64,000 bases of DNA from Geosiphon pyriformis (lineage: Eukaryota; Glomeromycota; Glomeromycetes; Archaeosporales; Geosiphonaceae), in NCBI GenBank assembly GCA_016748015.1, contig JAAOMT010000664.1, forward strand, positions 1,723,569-1,787,568, in the 5' to 3' direction. The notes below the pieces were generated by a model that saw only the letters and a list, made by a program, of their open reading frames with translations, ran no database searches and had not been told where the DNA came from. Numbering within the stretch: the first letter of the stretch is position 1; each line of letters starts with the position of its first letter. The position numbers were made by a program, and so were the translations under genes. Below, in pieces: positions 35,251 through 48,900 of the stretch.

Positions 35251-36791
35251 TGTGGTTGTTTATTAATTTGATTTTGAATTTTAACACATTTTATAATATT
35301 ATTGTTTTATAAAGTCTTTTGGATTGAAAGTTGGTTTTAAAAGCTTTTTTAAAAAAATAAAATAACAAAATAAATACAGAAAAAATTTTAAATTAAAACA
35401 AATAAAAAAATCAAGAAATTAGATTTTGGCATAGTATATAACTTTTTAATGGGTCTTACAAAAATTGTTTAGAGGTTTTGAGAATTTATGCATATGTTTT
35501 ATAATAACTCTGCCTTAATTTGTCTCGTAACTCCTATTTTTAACTGTCCTGTTTTAAATTTAAAGAGCTGGATTAAATTTGTTTAAAACGTTCAAAGACT
35601 TTGTTTTTTGACTATTTCAAATTTGATATGTACAATATTGACGATTAGGTATTTGGGGCTTTTATAGCAAACATGACAAATGAGTAAGAAAGATTTCTAT
35701 TTTCGGGATGAACGGGAATTTTGTGATACCTTGATTAGAAATTAATATTTTAGGGCGCATTCAATAATTAAACTTATTTTCTTAAAGTCTTTATATGAGA
35801 AAGCTTTTTTTAGATAAGTCGCTACAATTTAATTGTTTATTTTAGTGATAACGAATACAAATTGATCAAGAAGGTTTAGTAATATATTTAGCAAGGAGTT
35901 ATTTTTAGTAATTTTTTTGCGTTGGGTTTTGAGAGAATACAATATAGTACTCAAATTGAAACACATTGATAAAAGTGAAAACAAATTAAATTAAAAAAAT
36001 TTCCAACATACCCCAAAAGTATTATTTTCAAACGGGACCAAATGTGATAGAAAATAACAATTGTATTAATATTGAAGAAAACCTTTTTAAAGCAACATGT
36101 GACAATTTTATGTAAAAACATTAAAATTTTATTTTTGCTTAATTCAAATATAATGTTGATACGTTTAATATTTTAGTACGTAACGTTATGCAAGTTAAGG
36201 ATTATATGATTTTAAATACTCAAAACAATTATTATACTACTTTTAATTCTGTTTTAAATACCAAGAATTTTCACAGTTGTTACAGTTTGTTCTTGAATTG
36301 AATTTTTAAGATTAATATTTGGTTTAATAATCTGAATTTTTATAAATCTTTATAAAAAACAAATTAAAAATCAAAAACATCAAATTTACAAATATTATAG
36401 TATGTAAAAAAATTTCAAAAAAATATAATTACATTTTTACATCATTTTTTTTGATAAATGTAAATTTTGGTGCGTTTTGATTGTTTTTATTATTATTAAT
36501 AAAATTAATTGAGTTTTTAATAACAATTCAATATTAAAAAAATACAGTCATCTAATATCAAGATTGATTATTAATAAATATGTTTACATATATTGAGGTC
36601 AACAAATTCGAATGTTCAAAATTAATCCTTAATTTTTATTTTTAGATCATTTTAAAAAATCCCAATTCCAATGTCAAACCTCTCAATATTTCATTTACTA
36701 ATTGAAAAGCTAAAATGACCAAACAAAGAAATTTAAAAAATACATATATTTTGGATTCTCTAGTTTTAATACCTGAAAATGGTTTAATTTG
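35251..36791. other. AT-rich intergenic region downstream of MTD1
   Basis: About 1.5 kb, less extreme in A+T than 32-35 kb and without long ORFs. It includes the 3' flank of MTD1. No clear polyadenylation signal or repeat boundary could be assigned. Confidence 0.6.
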
Positions 36792-38233
36792 TTATTTTGT
36801 AGCTTCTGAAAAATTATGAAAATAATCATACAATCTGAGAAGATTCCTCTCTAACATTGCAATGGTAACTTTACCAACAGACGGAACATAAATACTAGCC
36901 TTTTCTGTAACAGTATCTTCGAAATTTTTGAAGGCAGAGAAATTAATGGCATTTACACCGTCGCGTAACAAGGCAGTAGGAAGTTTATATGCTTTGGTCG
37001 GAACTCCTGTTATCACTACATCGCATAATGGGATGATATCTTCTAATGTCGCATCAGTTTTTTCTACCTATAAATGAATATAAGAATGGTATGGATTAAT
37101 AACAACGTTAAGACTTGACCAGATTAAGCTAATGCCTCATATGAAATACTTTATGCATATGCCATTTTAATCCAGTTCCTCGAGTAAATCTTTCAATATT
37201 ATTAATATCGACCGAATAGACCATTGCACCATCATTGGCAAGCAACGCAGCTAAAGGTCGACCAACAACTTCACTTCGATTTATAACTGCAATTACACGT
37301 CCATACAGACGATTACCAAATGGGAGTACAGTATTGTAAACGCCAATATACTCTAAAACCTAAATAGTGGAAGATCAAGAGGGCAGATGTCAATATGAGT
37401 TTAAGAAAATTTGATCACTTTACCATACCTTTACAATTCCTAAAGGGGTACATGGAATTATACTCTTTTTTGATGAATCTTGATCAATAAACCTATGGTT
37501 ATGATACATATTGGAGACATACATGTGACATAGACCTTCCACGTCTTTTCGATAATCGACAATATTTTGAAGATAATGATCCTATAAAAGGAGAATATAG
37601 GATAACCTTGAGTTTTATGTTCTAATCCATCGGATTCTGTGTTATCACGGGTTTGGCATCGATATTATTAGACAAAAAATCCATAATAGGAACCATTAAT
37701 ATTATCTTTTATTAAGATACCTGCCGATCTCCGTAGACAGGATAGTAAATCATCATTCCATCTACATCTTTGTCTTCGTTAGCCTCCATGATTCGACCTT
37801 CCAATTCCTCACGATCACACTTTCTCAATTTGAAGTTGATGCCAATATCGGAACAAGATTTTGCGGTCCATTCGGCATATTTGACCGCCGCAGGGTCTTT
37901 ATTTGCCAAAAAACCAACGAGTGTTGGGCGGAAACCGCGTGAGGCGATTATATTTTTAACTTCATCCCTTGTACAATTAGTTCATAGGGGGGAGTTTGTG
38001 GTATTAATGAAGATGTTAGTAATTTACATCGCGATCCAAATATGAAGAAGACGCTATAAGTTGAAAGTTGGGCGACGAATGCACATTTTTTTTACCATTT
38101 CAGCACAGCTTCTTTCTTTTCGTCTGGTTTGGCTGAGACCAGAAAAAAGATAAAATAAAGTGGGTAGGTATGGTATTTCTGCTTACCTATAACCTTGAGC
38201 GATCTCGGCTGCTAAGATAGTTTTGCAAGACAT
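36792..38233 (-). CDS. MTD1: NAD-dependent 5,10-methylenetetrahydrofolate dehydrogenase (MTD1-like)
   Basis: The product oxidises 5,10-methylene-THF to 5,10-methenyl-THF with NAD in cytosolic one-carbon metabolism, supplying purine synthesis. Five exons on the minus strand (38233-38187, 37967-37721, 37581-37429, 37359-37150, 37067-36792) use GT-AG introns and give 311 codons (310 aa; yeast Mtd1 has 320). Similarity to yeast Mtd1 is clear along the whole length. Seen are T-I-L-A near the N-terminus, G-F-L-A-N-K-D-P-A-A, Y-Y-P-V-Y-G, K-D-V-E-G-L, P-C-T-P-L, the nucleotide-binding I-N-R-S-E-V-V-G-R-P with D200 after the second strand, V-V-I-T-G-V-P and G-K-V-T-I-A-M-L. Intron 1 (219 bases) contains an alternative in-frame exon (about 38127-38090) if a weaker GTTATA donor is used. 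No frame damage. Confidence 0.93.
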
Positions 38234-38922
38234 GGTAGAAAAATTATGGACGCAAAAATCGAGTACGGTTGATAGTAGAATTATAAAATGAAAATCTGTA
38301 GATGTTAATTATACTATTCCCGATTTGCAAACCGAGTTTTTGAAAACTCAAATATCTTCAAATTGACATATCAACCTTTTTCTATACCGTATTGTTTCAA
38401 ACTAGCATTATTTTGAATGACAGGTTTTTTCTAAACCTTGGGATTACCAAAAATTGACACAACTAATATAGCGTATAATATATGTGAATCGTCCGTCTAT
38501 CATGAATTACAATGGTACTAAACACAGTTTTAGAATATGAAAAAAGAATACAAATAGTCTTTTGGTGATTAGGGCATACGTAAAAAATTGCGCAAAAAAA
38601 ATTTCAAGATCAAAGAAAATGTAGTATTTGTGAGGGGGGATAAGGAGAACTGAGAATAAAGAGAAAATACAATTTGTATTTAAAGTTTTCCTTGTAAAAT
38701 TAGTTCAATGCTATTGTTAATAAAATCCTTGCGAGAAGTCATATCAATTCTAAAGACGGCTGTCAATTGTTCCCGAACTGAATAGTTTGTTAATCAATGA
38801 TATTTTTAGAAAATTGTGAAGACGAAGGTGAAGGAAATATCAGGATGGCCAAAATGTAAAGGAAGAAATTTTTATTAATCAATAAGCGTAACAGATTTCA
38901 ACAAAAACTCGAATCGAGATCC
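38234..38922. other. Intergenic region between chitin synthase 3' end and MTD1 start
   Basis: Holds the 3' flank of the chitin synthase gene and the presumed MTD1 promoter. No ORF or repeat was recognised. Confidence 0.6.
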
Positions 38923-41900
38923 CTACATACCTTGTTTTTTCGTAATGTTCATGAGATTTGCTGTAGCCAAAATATTTCTGATTTCGATTAAAACTTCATC
39001 CTCGGTTGGACCGTCAGCCCCTGGAGAGGAGTAGGCACTCATGGGTCTTGATGGAACACCTTCTAGCGTAGAATTTCTTGTTTCTGACATTTGATCGACT
39101 CCGCCGGTGCTATAACGAGAATTTCTATACTCAGATGGATATCGAGGTACGGGTGATCGTGATCTACTACGTTTATCTTGTGCCGCAAGATTTGTATCAC
39201 GATAATAATCAGTCACACTACCGGCTCCCCCATATTGGCTCCCACCGTATTGACTTCCAGTTTCATAATTGCCCCCTACTACTCTTGGTGCTTGACTACC
39301 TTTGCTATGATAGGTTCTCGCAGTACTTCTCGACCTAATAGATTCATGAGATCCGGTAGTTCCAACTTCCCACATTTCTTGTTCATAATCAGCCCATTTC
39401 TTTTTCGGAATACTTTCTTCATCGAACTTCTCATCTGCCACGGAAACTTGTTTTATCCCTTTTTCACCCACCACCATGCGTGTATTACCCCAGCTAAAAT
39501 CATCAAAATGCCAAAATGCATAGACCGGTATGAAAAAGGAAAAGATCGGGAAAGCCAACAAATAAATAATCATCCACCCAACATGTTGCCATTGTCGTTT
39601 AAGAATGAAGATAATCGCTTGAAGACCGTAAACAGCCGCCAACATTGCCAGTGCAATGATTGGTAAAGTTTGTTTTTTCGTGGCCACAGCCCAAATTAAA
39701 TAGATGATATAGATGACGGTTGATGGTAGAATTAAGGTTCCAAAGAGGTCGATAAATACGACGAATCTCATCGAAAAACAACAGAATCCACACATTTCCG
39801 GTAAGAACATTAACTCCATTAGATTATGAATTGTTGAATTAATCCATCTTCTCCGTTGCGATAATAAAACTCCCCATCGATCAGGTGCTGCTGTTTTACA
39901 CATTGCATCGGGCGTAAAAGTCATCTTATACTGTGAAAAATGCTTCATCATTAACGTTGTCAGGTATCGATCTTCTCCGAGTGATAATAAATTCTTTTTA
40001 TGGAGTGTATCAACCTGATTCTCCGAATAATCATCAATTACGCTAGACGAAATGATTAAAGGTGTTCCTTTGGTAGGCGTTCGAATTCGATACATACAGA
40101 AACACCCAGGTAGACAGGTAACCGATCCGAATAGGGATTCGAAGGCTTTGGCCAAATGATGAGAAATATAATATTCGTAAACTTGAATCATTGTAGTCCA
40201 TGATCCTTCTTCATCTATGAGCGTTGTTTCACCACAAATTCCAATAATTCGACCATCGTGAAGCATACAGGATATCATACGATTTAACGAATCTGCCATT
40301 ACTTCTGTATCTGCGTCAACCATCAAAATATATTCGTACAAGGCAGGATTAACTCCGATAACATTCTTCATTTGGTGATAAATTTCCAATTCCAATGGTG
40401 TCATTTCTAGATCGAAATGAACCTTATTCAAAAATCTCATCAAAATGATTTGGGAATCACGTTTTCCACGATTCCCAGGTCTCGAGACTTCCGAAGGTTT
40501 TCCAACTTTCACCACTACAATATAAGGCACAACATGTCCCTCATGCTCATACAGGCCAGAATAAACCTTGCCATAGTTCATTTGTTGCGACCCTTCTCCG
40601 ACTGATTTAAACGCTAACGGTTCAGGATCCATTTTCGGATCTACTCCTAAAATGTCCAGAACAATCCTTGGTGTTGGTCTATCATTACCAGAGCCAATAA
40701 TCATACCATCAGCAATAAAGAAAAGTAATTTTCTCTTATCGTCATAAGTAAGAGCAGCCAAAGAGTCCATTGTCCTTTTCAGTGAATCTTCTCCTTCGGT
40801 ATAGCATGGTACTTGACAAATGACGAATTTATCATGATCTTCCGGCTTACGTCTGGTGCCCAGCTGCAAAGCGGCCAAGAATTTAATCAACACTACTGCC
40901 ATGAGAACAATCGAGACTGCCAATAGAATGTAATTATTGAACTGACATCGGAACGATTTTCGGAAATCAACTCTTCCCACATAGAAAAGGTTATCGAGAC
41001 AATACAAATTTTTTTTCCGTACATCGGGAGTGATTACAGGTTTATTAAAATAACTTGTTACGTCACGTCCTGCGAGATCTTTGAATAATGTCTCAATATT
41101 TCCGTCAAGATAATGATAATTTGGGCTTGGTGGTGGATCTTGACGATTTTGCTGATTGGAGGCTTTAGCGGTCGCGAAATAATCGGATAAATCATAGACC
41201 TTTTTGTTGATGATTGACCAATAACGATTCTGCGTGGTAGCTTGATAATACACCTCATCTTTGTCCCAGACGAGGTCGCCCTTTAAAAAAGTTTTCATTC
41301 GAGGTAGGAAAAATCTAGTGTACCAATCCGGTTGAGCAAGTCTTGAAGATCGATAATTGCGACTTGGATAGGTGTGACTGAAACTTCCGGGAACTATGTT
41401 TGTTATGTTTGGGTTCACCTTAAGCAGATTTTGGGCATCATTGAACGTCAGACCTTGACAAGCCTCGGTTAAAGCTATTGGAAAGTAAGAGGTGACATCA
41501 GTACCAGCATATGGTTGCATTTGTTGACCACCTGCGGCAAAGTTTACAATATCTGAATGATCCATTTGCCAAAAAGAGCTGATGTCGTAGACTCTGCCTC
41601 TTAGACTGACCCAAAAGTCATTATCGCCAGTGTGATAGGAAACTTCTCTTTCGTCCCAAACTTTATTATCACCAGGGCAAATAATTTTTCCGAATACGAT
41701 GATGTAAAAAAGGATAATAGCCGAGAGTAAGAAGATCATTAGGCAAAGTACGAATTTTTCTCGCCAAGCCATTCTTACATCTGGACGTTTCATTCCACCG
41801 ACCCATGATAGCAAAAATGATGGTATCCACCAAGTCATAAGCCACACAAATCGAACCCACCATTTACGCGTCTTAGTGATAGGTATTTTTTCGATCTCAT

Positions 41901-44838
41901 CAGCCCCATTACCACCCTTTTCCGTCGTTATATTCAAGTCACCGTTACGTGACAACCTATCAAAATGAAAAAGACTAAGGATACTTTTCATAAAAAATAA
42001 TCATCAATAAGAGCTGGGTTCAACAGAAACTTACCCATCCCCGCTATTACCTCCCCATTGACTCCCCCACATACTAGCCTCTTCTTCCTCGATACCATGA
42101 CCTCCTGCACCACTTTTAGAATAATAATCTTCCTCACTGTCCGCATAACTTCGATCATCATAATAATCGCTATTAGCATAAGTAACTCTCGTCGGTATTA
42201 AACGATCCATTGAACTGGCAGCACTGGCAACTGCCACATTTCTTCCAGTCCGTTCACCACCACCGTTAAAGCCACTTGCCAAACTTTCATCATCTTTAAG
42301 AGCTTTTGCTCTGGCCCTTTCTTCCTTTTCAGCTGCTCTTAAAACATCCTCTAGTTCCTTCCATATCGGATCTGATAGGAAAACATATTGTCTCCCCAAA
42401 GAAACAGCTCCTTCTCCCCATCCACTGATGCTCAGAAAGTTCTGAATTTTTTGTCGATCGGAAGGGGATGATTCCACATTTAATGGTTGTACAATCGATT
42501 CATATCGAGATAGGAAATCGGAAAAGGTATAATGTGCCGTATAATCAATTCTCTTACGAGCAACTATATCCGGTATTAGGAAAACACGGACTTGAGATTT
42601 AACTCGCTTAGCATCAAAAACATTCGGTTCGTGATTATCATTTGGACGAATTTGAATCACATTCCACATTCTTGTCTCCCCAAGTGAATCCAATAATTGA
42701 TTCAGGATGGTGTAAAGTTGAGTAGCAACAGTTGCCACCTCCAGATGTTTCTTTCGACTTCCAGAAACTTTTTCATCAAGAGATTTTTCACCTTCAAGAG
42801 TAACGGTGGTGTCAGTTGTGACAGCTTTTTTCGACTTCTTCATGCTTGGAGCACGCATTGGTTTAGTTGGCAATTGTGCCATTACAATAGTTTTTTCATT
42901 TTTAGGATGATTTTCAATTGCTAACGCGGGTCCAGAAAACAATTTGTTGATAAAAGAATTGTCGGTAACACGGAAAAGATTCACAAAATTGGTGGATAAA
43001 TTGTCTAAATTCTTTTCGATAAAACTATCGGTAGAATAAATCACTTGACCGGCGAAATGATTAATTCCAAATCCTCCGGATTTCGGCCCAAGCTTCGAAT
43101 TAGAGGGATTGGCGACAAAAGAGGGATGCGAGCTAAAATTACTTTGAAAAGCCGATAAAAGCTTTGTCTCATCAGAAGTCTCACGACCATTCTGAATTTT
43201 AGCAGATTCCTCATCAAGGATTGAAATCAAACCCCCAATCTTCGTCTTGGGACTAGGGTTAGTGGTATCACCTCTTAAAAGTTCCACACACCCAGTATTA
43301 TCCATGGTCATGACCCGAGGTAATGAAATACCATCTCGACTTATTTCGGCATTTTCGCCGACGCTATCATCAAAAATATGTTTTAGGACGAAGTTTTCTA
43401 CTTCTTCGGTTGCTACATTATGACAAAATTGTTCAAAAGAATTTTTAGGGAGGTTTTGATAACCAGGTTGATCCAAAAGTCCAATAAAATTGGGAGGTTC
43501 ATCAGAGTTGATAAGTTTTTCATTAATGTGTTCAACTATCCACGTGAATAATATGGAGTATAAAGCTCTTGCAAGGGCATCCCTTTGTTCTGTCGCGGCT
43601 TCTGCGTTCAAAAAAACGGTACACAGCTCTTTGCTAATATACTTTGTTTTGTAGGTTAATGTTTGTTCAAGTTCGAATGTAGGAACACCCAAGTATTCAG
43701 CAACAGTATCGAGTAAATGATGATTCTTAATTGAAGCGGCTTCATCACGAGCATTCTTTCCGGGACTCACAAATTCAATGTTCCCCAATAATAAAATGGC
43801 GGACAAGAGTTGCCATATTTGAGCCACAGTTTTACTTTTGAATCCTAAAGCTTTAAGAGAAGCTCGTAAATCTTCCATTTTTATAGCATCATCAACATCT
43901 GGTATATTATAACATTTTGATTGAGAAAGGTAATTGTAATGCTGAGGATCTTGTAAGTGAAGTTGAGATTTTTCTTCAGTTTTTGCACCAGCCAACAAAT
44001 AATAGAAGACGTGATAATTTCGTTCATCTTGAGGTACTTGGGTAACTCGTGATTTATCTAAAGCATAAGTTAACGCCTTAGAACCAATAATTCGACCACG
44101 TTCATTGAATTGTAATTCCAAGTATTTGCCAAATCGTGAAGCATTCCTATTTTGTATAGTTTTGGCATTACCAAAAGCCTCCAAGATTGATTGGGCATTT
44201 TCAATGAGAAAGGCGATCTTCGATTCTTTCTTCGTATGAGTTGAAAGTAGTAGAAGTTGCTTTAAGATGTGTGTCTGGGTGGCAGTTTTACCCGAACCAG
44301 AGATACCACTGATTTGATTATATTTAGTGAGGAAAAATTAAAAAAATTAAAAGATTGACATATTTGTGTAACGTTACATGATAAAATACAGGGATTGAAA
44401 CAAATATTTGTTGTTGTTGTGTTATTTTCATTATTATTGTTTTTTGTTATTGTTTTTTTATAAATACCTAAATACAACACTTTGGTCCTCGGCAGACCTT
44501 CTCATATGTAAATAAACCCTGGCGGCCAGCTCATAAACGTGAGGTTGTAAGGCCGACTTATTGCCATTGGTATCTTTATACCATTGTTCAGCATAATCTT
44601 TAGCAGTTGCATCGTTCATACATTCTAATGGTTTTAAAGGATTAACGACTACCAAGGTAGAGGCGTTGATTCGAGTGTAAGGTAGGTCAGCTTTGAATCG
44701 AGTAGCAAGGAGTTGAATAACTTCTTCATCTGAAGGAGCACCAGCAAAACTTGACAGTAGTTGTGTGAGGTCGACTCTATCGTCGGTTGGTTTGGATGAG
44801 GACGTTGTAGGATTTGAATTTTTTTTCTGTTTCCCCAT
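38923..44838 (-). CDS. Chitin synthase with myosin motor-like domain (class V type)
   Basis: Transfers GlcNAc from UDP-GlcNAc to growing chitin at the plasma membrane; the N-terminal motor links such enzymes to polarised secretion. Three exons (44838-44468, 44308-42035, 41956-38923) total 5,679 bases, exactly 1,893 codons (1,892 aa). Residues 1 to about 780 form the motor-like domain, with the P-loop G-I-S-G-S-G-K-T at 125-132 split by intron 1. Two membrane segments (about 913-933 and 949-971) precede two cytochrome-b5-like domains (about 985-1043 and 1115-1186) and another span at 1222-1246. The catalytic region has V-D-A-D (1428-1431), G-E-D-R-Y (1542-1546) and Q-R-R-R-W (1582-1586). Three spans and D-D-F-S-W-G-N-T-R follow, then a DEK-C-type domain at about 1864-1890. 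A Ser/Arg/Gly-rich linker lies before it. The frame is intact. Confidence 0.96.
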
Positions 44839-45949
44839 GTCTATTTTTATTTTTCAAGGGGGAACGAGCGGTTGAAAACAAGCGAAAAGCCTATTGCTTA
44901 TGGTTACTCTTATTAATTTTATTATTAGGTATACAAAGTATTATACAGAGAGAAAAAAAGTTGGTTCCCTGTTATTTGTCTTGGATTGTTGAAGTCCCAA
45001 TATCAACACACATAACACGCGCGCACACCGAAAATTTGAAACAAGGAAAGTGAGTTTATATATCAGGGGTGATCTGGAAAAGGATAAAAGAAGTGTTAAA
45101 CACTTTGCCGTTTAATCAAGTTAGAAACTGGACAACCAGTTTTTTAAAGTGTGTAACAGTTAAATTTAGTTAGTTAGAAATATTAAATAATAATAATGGT
45201 GATAATAATGATGTCTAACTTTATCAAGATGAAGGTCATTCCATTTTGGTTATTCGAAATATAGACTCATCAATACTATAACTTCTCACTATATCTGGAT
45301 ATTGAATGCACAATTGTATATATACACTGCCAATTTTGCGTACAGCTTGGTTGAAAATAACAAGTTACAGATTTTATATGTTTAGTGACCAAAAAAAATG
45401 CCACGGCCTCACGCTAGTACATGTGGAACACAAGTAAAATGAAGTAAACTAGAAAATTTCATTTGTTATAAATGGAAACTACTACATTTTCATTTAAAAT
45501 TTGATTATACCATTTAGGTGTAGTGATAAAGCCTAAAATTGGACTTGATTAATATAAACGATTGTCGAATTTATCATAATAATGGGATTAATCATATCAT
45601 CACATGGCTTAAAATTCAACAGGTTTATATTTGCTCGTTTTTTAAAGATAACTTCTTAGGAATTCTCCAAAGCCACTTTTGATAATGGTACAGCCCGATT
45701 TAAAATCTAGTTTTGGACAAGAAAATTTTCTTGCTCATTTTAGTTTTAAATGAGAAATTTCTTTTCATAAAATAATTCTTGAAATTGATATTTTACTGAT
45801 CTATTGACAGTGGCTAATTGTACAATGTCGAAAATAAAAGTCATAAAAATATTAATGCAATTCCAAAGATTCCTAATTATTTAACATAAATTGAAGAGAG
45901 TTATGCTACATAAAAAAATATTTTAGTCCATCGAAAATATTTTAAACCC
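44839..45949. other. Intergenic region upstream of chitin synthase
   Basis: 1.1 kb between the chitin synthase start and the stop of the upstream coiled-coil gene, both on the minus strand. It must hold the chitin synthase promoter. A 79-codon plus-strand frame at 44814-45053 overlaps the start region and looks fortuitous. No repeat was seen. Confidence 0.6.
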
Positions 45950-48900
45950 TTATTTACCAAAAAATCTATCAAAAAGATTTGTCACTTTCCATTCATTTGT
46001 ATTATAATCTTCAACATCAACATCAACATCATCATCATCATCAATATCACTCCCAAGATCTTGACCACTTATTTTTAAACGCGGATGATCACTTTTGAAA
46101 AATCTTCCTGAATCACCTTGTTGTAAGATTGATGAGTTGGTACTAGTTGCGGTAGTCGTCGTCGTCTTCGTAGATGCTGTTACTAAATGTTGTCGTAGTC
46201 TTTTTTCTAAATCGCTATTACTTGCTGAAGTTCTTATTTGTTTAGGAGTTGTGATTAATTTTGATGTTGGTGTTGCGGAGGGTGGTTGTGATAATGATAT
46301 AGGTGAAGATCTAGGTGAACCTCCAATATATTGAATAGTGTTAGATGAAGAGCGAATAGTTGTTGGTGTTGATCTATTTATCCTGCTATCATCATTACTA
46401 TTATAGTTACTTTGATCATGACTAGCGTTATTATTATTGTTTCTCGAATTATTGAACCGTTTTTGTTGTCGTTTTTGTACAAATTCATTATTATTACGTC
46501 CAAGTAATGTTAAATTATCCTCCAAGTTTCTTTTTCCATTATCATTTTCCATATAATTCTTAAATTTCTCAACTTCAACTTCATCTTTCGTGTCATAAAA
46601 TGTGTTTCTAATATTCATTGAATTGTTGTTATGATATTGTTGCTGATTATTCTGGTAGTTGTTATGATTATAAGATTTATTATCATTATCATTATTATTG
46701 TTATTATTTCCAATATCACGTCCAAAAAATGATACAACACCACGCTTAAAAATCGTTCCAACTGATTCCATACTTTCTCTTCTCTTTCGCACCCTTAAAG
46801 TGTTCGGTGCACTATGACTACTGAATGAATCCATATTTTGTTCGGTATAATAAGTTTCTTCTGCAAATGTATCAATACTTCCAATAGATATATCACGATC
46901 GTGTGAAAATTCTACAGACATTCGTCGACTGTGATGTCTTGAGGTATTTGTGGGTGATTGAACCTCTTTTACTCCTCCAAATACTCGACTAATAAAGAAA
47001 GCTCCTAATCCTCCATCACTGGTTTGATTTCTTCTTCTATCTCGTTGTTGCTGTTGTGATTGTTTTTGTTCCTGATTATCATCCGGTTTGTTACTTATCA
47101 AACTTTTGTCAAATTCTTCCTCGGCTTTTCGTCGATTTTCTTCCACTTTTTGTACATATGAAACTTGTACCTCATTAACCATTATTCGTAATTTTCCAAT
47201 TTCTGCTAATATGTCTTGCATCAGATGCGTGAGTGGTAAGAATTCTTCCAATGAAAATTTATATAAATCTTTATTATTCCCGTCTTCTGATCCGCAATAA
47301 TCAACGTGTGTTTGCTTTATACGTGATTTTTCAACTTCATTCCCCCTTAAGTCTTCAGCCCATCTAAACCGTTCTCTTAAATTTTCCACATCAACCAAAA
47401 TATTTTCAATTAAATTGTTACTGATATTGGATAATTCCAACATATCAAATTGTCTTTTCAAGTTACGATTCAATGTCATTATATCTGTACCCTTCAAGCG
47501 ATCCATTAAATTATTGACACAGTTGAAAAGTGCTTGATATGGACTTTGATGTTGTGGTAATTCAGGAGGCAAAGGATGATTTACATTATTACCACTACCA
47601 CCAACGTTTTCTTCATCATCAACTGCTGGTGCGTATACCATGATCGAGGGAATATGAAGTGATGTACGGCGTGTGGCTGTAGAAGTGCGACGAGATCCTG
47701 AGGAAAGTCCATGTTCAACTTCATTGGCAAGCGCAGCTGCTTCAGCGGCAGAAAGATTAGCTTCACCAACAAGAACTTCTTCCACAAAATCTTTGACAGG
47801 TGAATCGGATAAATCCATTCGAGTTTTCCCCTTTATATTATCCATTTTATTTTTATCCAATGAGTTCATTTGTGTTCTTGTCTCTGTATCATGTTGACGA
47901 ACCTTTTCTTTTTGATCTTGATTTCGAGAAGTTTTCACTTGTTCTTTAGCCACACCAGCACGCCAAGCTTCCATCATTTGTTTACGTTCCTTAGGCCCCA
48001 ATGTCGCAAATTTGGGATTTTTAAATGCCGGTATGTTTGGTTTAATTGATTTTGATTTTGGATTCGCTGGTGAATCTGACAGTTGTGAAACTTTAACTGA
48101 CAATGAACTATTAGCTGTTGATTTAGTACGTCTAGAAGCTGCAAGTGGTGATGATAGATTAGGTTTATGTTGTTTACCATCCAATCCTGATTCTTGAATT
48201 TTATTAGGGATTCCACCACGTCTTGAAAGATTTACTGCCGATGCTGGTGATGATTCTTTAGCTTCAAAATTGTTTTGAACATCTTTTTCTTTTGTATCGT
48301 TATCGGATTTTTTGCTCAATATATTTTCATCACTATTCTCGGAGCGTATATTATTTTCCGCATCTTTAAGTCCAGCTGATAATAAGGAAATACTGTTACT
48401 TCTTTGTATTGTTGGTCTCTGTCCTTTTATTGATATAGCCGATAAGGATTTTGACGTATTAGCTTTATCTTTAATCTCTTTAGTGAGTAAGATTGAACTA
48501 TATTTGTCGAATTCCTTTTGTTCCTGGTTTTCTGCGTTTTTGAAGGAAGCCTCGCAAGAAATAACTTCACTTGCGTCCACCACCACCTTTTCCTCCTAAA
48601 TCGTGTGTCAGGAAAGGGTAAACCAGAGGGAGAAGAAAGAGAGGGCCTGAATGAGGAATAAATAACCAAATAGTTTTGCGATTTGTATCAGAAGAATTAT
48701 GGTCCATGGTGGGTTGCGCTCACTAAAACATATAATCTAGTTTTTTCTTTGTTTACGTTTTTTAGGGGATTATGATTCAAGAACTTCACCACCAATGACC
48801 AAATTAAATATCTTCTTTGCGAAACACAATTAAAAGATGAAATTTACAAAAAATAAGAATTAAACAAAGTTTACAAACCCCATTTACTCTTTCTTCATCA

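Noticed and set aside
39178-39666. 162-codon plus-strand ORF inside the chitin synthase gene
   Set aside because: It is antisense to the conserved chitin synthase C-terminal region; no independent support.
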